A stretch of 6,982 nucleotides of DNA, taken from Hyphomicrobiales bacterium (lineage in GTDB: Bacteria > Pseudomonadota > Alphaproteobacteria > Rhizobiales > Aestuariivirgaceae). The position numbers were made by a program, and so were the translations under genes. Location of the stretch: positions 1 to 6,982 of the forward strand of contig JACMJT010000457.1 in NCBI GenBank assembly GCA_014380505.1, in the 5' to 3' direction. Positions 1-6,982 of the stretch are shown in pieces. Below the pieces are notes generated by a model, which saw only the letters and a program-made list of their open reading frames with translations, was not told the DNA's origin and searched no databases. The first letter of the stretch is position 1, and every line of letters starts with the position of its first letter.

Positions 1-608
1 ACGACGAAGTGGTGCACGGCAAGGGCTCGCTCTTGGCCAAGATGGCGGGCGATGACTGGCAGAAGTTCGCCAATCTCCGAGCCTACTACGGTTTCATGTG
101 GGGCTATCCCGGCAAGAAGCTTCTCTTCATGGGCCAGGAAATGGCGCCGTGGACCGAATGGAGCGAGGCCACGAGCCTCGACTGGAACTTGCTCGTTCAC
201 GCACCCCACAAGGGCATGCAATCGCTGGTGCGCGATCTCAATCACCTCTACCGGAAACACCCGGCGCTCCATGCGCGTGATTGCGAGGCCGAAGGCTTCG
301 AATGGCTGGTCGCCGACGACCATCAGAATTCCGTCTACGCCTGGGCGCGCCATTCGGGCAGCGGCGGCAATACCGTCGCGGTGATCAGCAATTTCACGCC
401 AGTGCCCCGCGACAATTATATTCTGCCCTTGCCACGGGCGGGACAATGGCGTGAAATTCTCAATACCGATGCCGTAGCCTATGGCGGCAGCGGCCGGGGC
501 AACATGGGGAGCGTTGTGGCAAGGGCTGAAACTTCACACGGAAAACCAGCGAGCGCCCGCGTTTCGCTCCCGCCGCTGGCCACGCTTTTCCTGGTTTTTG
601 ACGGATGA
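1..608 (+). CDS. glgB: 1,4-alpha-glucan branching enzyme GlgB, C-terminal part (5' end outside window)
   Basis: GlgB is a cytoplasmic GH13 enzyme that cuts an alpha-1,4 glucan chain and rejoins the piece by an alpha-1,6 bond, creating the branches of glycogen. The frame is already open at base 1: bases 1-2 are the end of a split codon, and codons from base 3 read [14 protein letters not shown]. This is the last conserved GH13 region of branching enzymes, so the aspartate at bases 3-5 should be the transition-state-stabilising residue. It is followed by [12 protein letters not shown], then [11 protein letters not shown] and SLDWNLL, typical of the end of the barrel, and by a C-terminal beta domain ending in [13 protein letters not shown]. 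About 201 complete residues are present of an enzyme usually around 730 long; the CBM48 domain and the nucleophile and acid/base residues lie upstream. The TGA stop (606-608) overlaps the glgC start by 4 nt. Identification is secure; the missing part cannot be judged. Confidence 0.96.
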   Translation, partial: DEVVHGKGSLLAKMAGDDWQKFANLRAYYGFMWGYPGKKLLFMGQEMAPWTEWSEATSLDWNLLVHAPHKGMQSLVRDLNHLYRKHPALHARDCEAEGFEWLVADDHQNSVYAWARHSGSGGNTVAVISNFTPVPRDNYILPLPRAGQWREILNTDAVAYGGSGRGNMGSVVARAETSHGKPASARVSLPPLATLFLVFDG

Positions 609-1866
609 CCGATCTTCGCAAACACGCACCCCTGGCGCGCGATGCCATGGCCTATGTGCTGGCGGGCGGGCGCGGCAGCCGTTTGGAGGAATTGACCGAT
701 AAGCGGGCCAAGCCCGCTGTCCCCTTCGGCGGCAAGTCGCGCATCATCGATTTTGCCCTGTCGAATGCGCTCAATTCCGGCATCCGCCGCATGGGTGTGG
801 CCACCCAGTACAAGGCTCACAGCCTGATCCGTCACATGCAGCGCGGCTGGAACTTCCTCAGGCCGGAGCGCAATGAGAGTTTCGACATTCTTCCCGCCAG
901 CCAGCGTGTGTCGGAAGACCAGTGGTATGCCGGCACCGCGGACGCGGTTTACCAGAATCTCGATATCGTCGAGAGCTACGGCGTCAAGTACATGGTGGTG
1001 CTCGCGGGCGACCATGTCTACAAGATGGACTACGAAGTGATGCTGCAACAGCATGCCGACAGTGGCGCGGATGTCACCATCGGCTGTCTCGAAGTGCCTC
1101 GTGCCGATGCCAGCGGCTTCGGCGTCATGGCGGTGGATGACAAGGACCGCATCATCAACTTTCTCGAAAAACCCAAAAATCCGCCGGGCATGCCGGGGAA
1201 GCCCGATACGGCGCTGGCGTCCATGGGCATCTATGTCTTCGCCATGGATTTTCTCGCCGACCAGTTGCGCCGCGACGTCGCCGATACATCGTCGAGCCGC
1301 GATTTTGGCAAGGACATCATTCCCCACATCGTCCAGAACGGCAAGGCGGTGGCGCACCGCTTCACCCGCTCCTGCGTGCGCTCCAACCACGAGTCGGAAG
1401 CCTATTGGCGCGATGTGGGAACCATCGACGCCTACTGGGAAGCCAACATCGACTTGACCGATGTCATCCCGGCGCTCGATCTCTATGACCACGATTGGCC
1501 CATCTGGACCTATGGCGAGGTGACGCCTCCAGCAAAATTCGTCCATGACGAAGATGGAAGACGGGGCCAGGCCGCGGCCTCGCTCGTCTCGGGCGGCTGC
1601 ATCGTCTCGGGCGCCTCGCTTCGCCGCTCGCTGCTGTTCACCGGCGTCAGGGTGAACTCCTACACTACGGTCGAAGATGCCGTGGTGCTGCCCCATGTCG
1701 AGATCGGCCGTAACGCCCGCCTCACCAAGGTGGTGATCGATCGCGGTGTCACCATTCCAGAAGGGCTCGTGGTGGGTGAGGATGCCACTCTCGACGCCAA
1801 GCGCTTCCGCCGCACGGCGAATGGCGTGTGCCTCATCACCCAGCCGATGATCGACAAGCTTCCGGA

Positions 1867-1870
<4 letters not shown>
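605..1870 (+). CDS. glgC: Glucose-1-phosphate adenylyltransferase (ADP-glucose pyrophosphorylase) GlgC
   Basis: GlgC makes ADP-glucose from glucose-1-phosphate and ATP, the committed and allosterically controlled step of bacterial glycogen synthesis. The 421-residue product has the usual length. Visible motifs are the nucleotide-binding loop LAGGRGSRL (residues 19-27), [12 protein letters not shown] (33-44), the metal/catalytic aspartate in AGDHVYKMD (D136, matching E. coli D142) and the glucose-1-P lysine in FLEKP (K189, matching E. coli K195). The C-terminal part (from about residue 300) has the hexapeptide-like pattern of a left-handed beta-helix, ending in KRFRRT and [10 protein letters not shown]. 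It strongly resembles the Agrobacterium enzyme, which is activated by fructose-6-phosphate and pyruvate. The serine linked to pyruvate activation there (Ser72, from memory) corresponds to S73 here, so the same activators are likely (inference). The start ATG at 605 shares the ATGA overlap with the glgB stop and gives the family N-terminus ([14 protein letters not shown]). No clear ribosome binding site precedes it, consistent with coupled translation. Confidence 0.98.
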
Positions 1871-4925
<3,055 letters not shown>

Positions 4926-4939
4926 ACGCCCAACTCTCG

Positions 4940-6982
4940 ATGACGGACGGAACGCCGTCTCCGCTCGGCGTTTTCCAACGCGGCGACGGATTGAATATCG
5001 CCGTCGTTTCACAGAATGCGGCGCGAATTTTCTTTTGCGTATTCGACGCGACAGATGAAAAGGAAATCTGCCGTCTCGCACTGCCCCAGCGTTCGGGTGA
5101 TGTCCATTTCGGTTTCGTGTCAGGCCTTGGCATCGGCACGCGCTATGGCTTTCGCGCCGAAGGCCCGTGGGATGAAGCGCTGGGCCATCGCTTCGATATC
5201 CAGAAGCTGCTCGTCGATCCCTATGCCAGCGAAATCGACCGGCCGTTTACCCATTCTCCCGAACTGCTCAAGCGCGGCTTCGACACCGCGGCGATTGTTC
5301 CCAAGTCAATTGTCACCGCGCCCTCCACGGTGGCAACACCATTGCCGCCGGCCAATCCCTCCTTCATCTACGAACTTCAGGTCAGGGCTTTCACCAAATT
5401 GCATCCCGATGTGCCGCCTGAAAAACGCGGCACCGTCGCGGGTCTGGCCCATCCCGCCATCATCGATCATCTGCTCAAACTTGGAGTCGACACGGTCGAG
5501 CTCATGCCGCTGGCCGCCTGGATCGACGAGCGTCATCTGCCGTCGCTGGGGCTGACAAACGCCTGGGGCTACAACCCGGTCACCTTCATGGCCCCGGACC
5601 CCCGCCTTGCACCCGGCGGCTTTGCCGAAATCCGCAATGCGGTCGAGGCTCTTCACAGCGCCGGAATCCGGGTCATTCTCGATATCGTCCTCAATCACAC
5701 GGGCGAAAGCGACGAAGAGGGCGCCACGCTGTCGATGCGCGGCCTCGACAACGCGCTCTACTATGCCCGCGCTGACGGCCGGCTGGTAAACCATACGGGC
5801 TGCGGCAACACAGTAGCGCTGGACCGGACTCCCGTCATGCAGCTTGCTCTCGATGCCCTGCACAACTGGGTGAACCGCACCGGCATTGACGGTTTTCGCT
5901 TCGATCTCGCAACTGTCATGGGCCGCTCCGCAAAGGGCTTTTCCACCGATGCGCCCCTCATTGCCGCAATCGAGCAAGACCCTGTGCTCTCCAAACTGAT
6001 GATGATCGCCGAACCCTGGGATGTGGGGCCGGATGGTTACCGTCTCGGCCAGTTCCCGCCCCGATGGCATGAATGGAACGACCGCTTCTGCGATGACGTG
6101 CGCCGCTTCTGGCGCGGTGATCGCGGATCCACGGGCAACATTGCCACTCGGCTTGCAGGCTCCTCCGATATCTTCGGCCACCGGCAACCGTCGCGCAGCA
6201 TCAACTATGTCGCGGCCCATGACGGCTTTACCCTCCGCGATGCGGTGACCTTCAGCGCCAAGGACAATCACGCCAACGGAGAGGGGAACCGCGATGGCAG
6301 CGCCCACGAAGTGACCTGGGTGGGTGGCGATGTGAAAACCCTGCTTGCCACCCTGTTCCTGTCGCGCGGCACGCCGATGCTAACCGCGGGCGATGAAATG
6401 GGCAGGACCCAACGCGGCAACAACAACGCCTACGCCCAGGACAACACGGTGACCTGGCTCGATTGGAAAAATGCCGATGAAGGCCTCATCGCCTTCACCG
6501 CCAAACTTGCCGAACTGCGTAAAAACCATCCACTGCTTTCGTCCGATCGATTTCTGACCGCCGCCGATGCCACCTGGCTTGGCGCCGATGGCGCTGCCAT
6601 GGATTGGAACGGCAGCCACCCCCGCGTGCTGGGCCTCGTCCTTGTCGGCGAAAATGAGCGGCTTGCAGTGTGGATCAACGGCGGGGTCGCGCGCGCCGAA
6701 GCCGCTCTCCAGCCCCGCGATGGATATTCGTGGGCGCGCATCTTCTGCTCCGCCGAGGGGCCGGGGCTGCCGGGCCATTCCGTCTCCTTGTTCATCGAGC
6801 GCCGCCCGCACTCATCCGGCGTACCGGACGAGACCCTGCTGCAACTGGCAACGGCGGCCGGTGTCGAACGCCAGTGGTGGGAGATCGACGGAACGCACCA
6901 CGCCGTCTCCCCCGAAAGCCTCCGCGTGATGTTGACGGCGCTCCGTGTGCCCCATGCCACGCCGGAGGACGCCCGGGAGTCC
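4940..6982 (+). CDS. glgX: Glycogen debranching enzyme GlgX, fused at its C-terminus to a MalQ-like domain (3' end outside window)
   Basis: GlgX is an isoamylase-type GH13 enzyme that hydrolyses alpha-1,6 branches, preferring short stubs left by phosphorylase. The frame stays open for 681 codons to the last base. Residues 1-90 form a CBM48-like N-terminal domain ending YGFRAEGPW and GHRFDIQKLLVDPYA. The GH13 barrel follows (IYELQVRAF, NAWGYNPVTFMAPDP). Catalytic regions are intact: DIVLNH (D248-H253), GFRFDLA (nucleophile D322), AEPWD (acid/base E358) and AHDGF (H427, transition-state D428), then GNNNAYAQDN. A C-terminal beta domain ends near SLFIERRP (623). From about residue 629 the chain resembles the MalQ N-terminus. 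The ATG is 14 nt after the pgm stop and gives MTDGTPSPLG, matching the family, but has no binding site before it; an in-frame CTG at 4922 is an alternative. The segment between NRDG (450-453) and GTPML (477-481) is about 16 residues shorter than in E. coli GlgX as I recall it. Confidence 0.95.
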   Translation, partial: MTDGTPSPLGVFQRGDGLNIAVVSQNAARIFFCVFDATDEKEICRLALPQRSGDVHFGFVSGLGIGTRYGFRAEGPWDEALGHRFDIQKLLVDPYASEIDRPFTHSPELLKRGFDTAAIVPKSIVTAPSTVATPLPPANPSFIYELQVRAFTKLHPDVPPEKRGTVAGLAHPAIIDHLLKLGVDTVELMPLAAWIDERHLPSLGLTNAWGYNPVTFMAPDPRLAPGGFAEIRNAVEALHSAGIRVILDIVLNHTGESDEEGATLSMRGLDNALYYARADGRLVNHTGCGNTVALDRTPVMQLALDALHNWVNRTGIDGFRFDLATVMGRSAKGFSTDAPLIAAIEQDPVLSKLMMIAEPWDVGPDGYRLGQFPPRWHEWNDRFCDDVRRFWRGDRGSTGNIATRLAGSSDIFGHRQPSRSINYVAAHDGFTLRDAVTFSAKDNHANGEGNRDGSAHEVTWVGGDVKTLLATLFLSRGTPMLTAGDEMGRTQRGNNNAYAQDNTVTWLDWKNADEGLIAFTAKLAELRKNHPLLSSDRFLTAADATWLGADGAAMDWNGSHPRVLGLVLVGENERLAVWINGGVARAEAALQPRDGYSWARIFCSAEGPGLPGHSVSLFIERRPHSSGVPDETLLQLATAAGVERQWWEIDGTHHAVSPESLRVMLTALRVPHATPEDARES
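6827..6982 (+). other. malQ: N-terminal segment of a MalQ (4-alpha-glucanotransferase, GH77) domain within the glgX frame
   Basis: Residues 630-681 of the fusion read DETLLQLATAAGVERQWWEI followed by DGTHHAVSPESLRVMLTALR and end in HATPEDARES. A short helix, then W-x-x-x-DG-x-x-H-x-VSP-E-x-L-R-x-x-L-x-AL, matches the N-terminal helical region of proteobacterial MalQ, which precedes the GH77 barrel. MalQ moves alpha-1,4 glucan segments between maltodextrins, extending the short oligosaccharides released by GlgX so that phosphorylase can use them. Between the GlgX beta domain (last TTG at 6788, inside its final strand) and this segment there is no ATG, GTG or TTG in frame, so separate initiation at a normal start is not possible. 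The catalytic GH77 barrel lies beyond the window, so function of this part is inferred from its N-terminus only. Confidence 0.8.

Noticed and set aside
479..1696. Minus-strand open frame of 405 codons opposite glgC
   Set aside because: It lies entirely antisense to the well-supported glgC and the end of glgB. Its product is a low-complexity mix rich in H, A, G, D and R with no recognisable motif, as expected of a shadow frame in GC-rich codon-biased DNA.
1828..1866. Upstream in-frame ATG for glgA
   Set aside because: The 13 extra residues lie in the glgC C-terminus and do not resemble glycogen synthases. The ATG at 1867 gives the standard MKVLAVTSE start.
5306..6307. Minus-strand open frame of 333 codons opposite glgX
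   Set aside because: It is antisense to the catalytic barrel of GlgX, where all GH13 motifs are intact on the + strand. It shows no motif or binding site of its own.

Overview
This window is a single, tightly packed glycogen-metabolism operon on the + strand. It has high GC content and virtually no intergenic DNA: the only non-coding bases are 14 nt between pgm and glgX. Gene order is glgB (3' end only), glgC, glgA, pgm, then a glgX reading frame that is still open at the right edge. The order glgB-glgC-glgA-pgm-glgX, and a GlgC and Pgm that closely resemble the Agrobacterium/rhizobial proteins as I remember them, point to an alphaproteobacterium. I cannot name the genus from the sequence.

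Layout: 1-608 is the C-terminal third of the 1,4-alpha-glucan branching enzyme. 605-1870 is ADP-glucose pyrophosphorylase. 1867-3303 is glycogen synthase. 3300-4925 is phosphoglucomutase, probably starting with TTG. 4940-6982 is an isoamylase-type debranching enzyme, GlgX. The first three junctions are 4-nt stop/start overlaps (ATGA, ATGA, TTGA), which suggests translational coupling of the biosynthetic block.

The genes form a complete glucose-phosphate to glycogen cycle. Pgm interconverts glucose-6-P and glucose-1-P, GlgC makes ADP-glucose, GlgA elongates the chain, GlgB adds alpha-1,6 branches and GlgX removes short branches during breakdown. A phosphorylase gene (glgP) is not in the window. 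It may lie upstream of glgB, but that is inference.

The main surprise is at the right edge. After a complete GlgX (N-terminal domain, GH13 barrel with all catalytic residues, C-terminal beta domain), the same frame continues without a stop into about 55 residues that look like the N-terminus of MalQ (4-alpha-glucanotransferase, GH77). No ATG, GTG or TTG codon lies between the two parts, so this appears to be a GlgX-MalQ fusion cut by the window end. Such a protein would join debranching and glucan transfer in one chain, a bacterial parallel to the bifunctional eukaryotic debranching enzyme built from different domains. No RNA genes, mobile elements, CRISPR arrays, promoters or terminators were seen.
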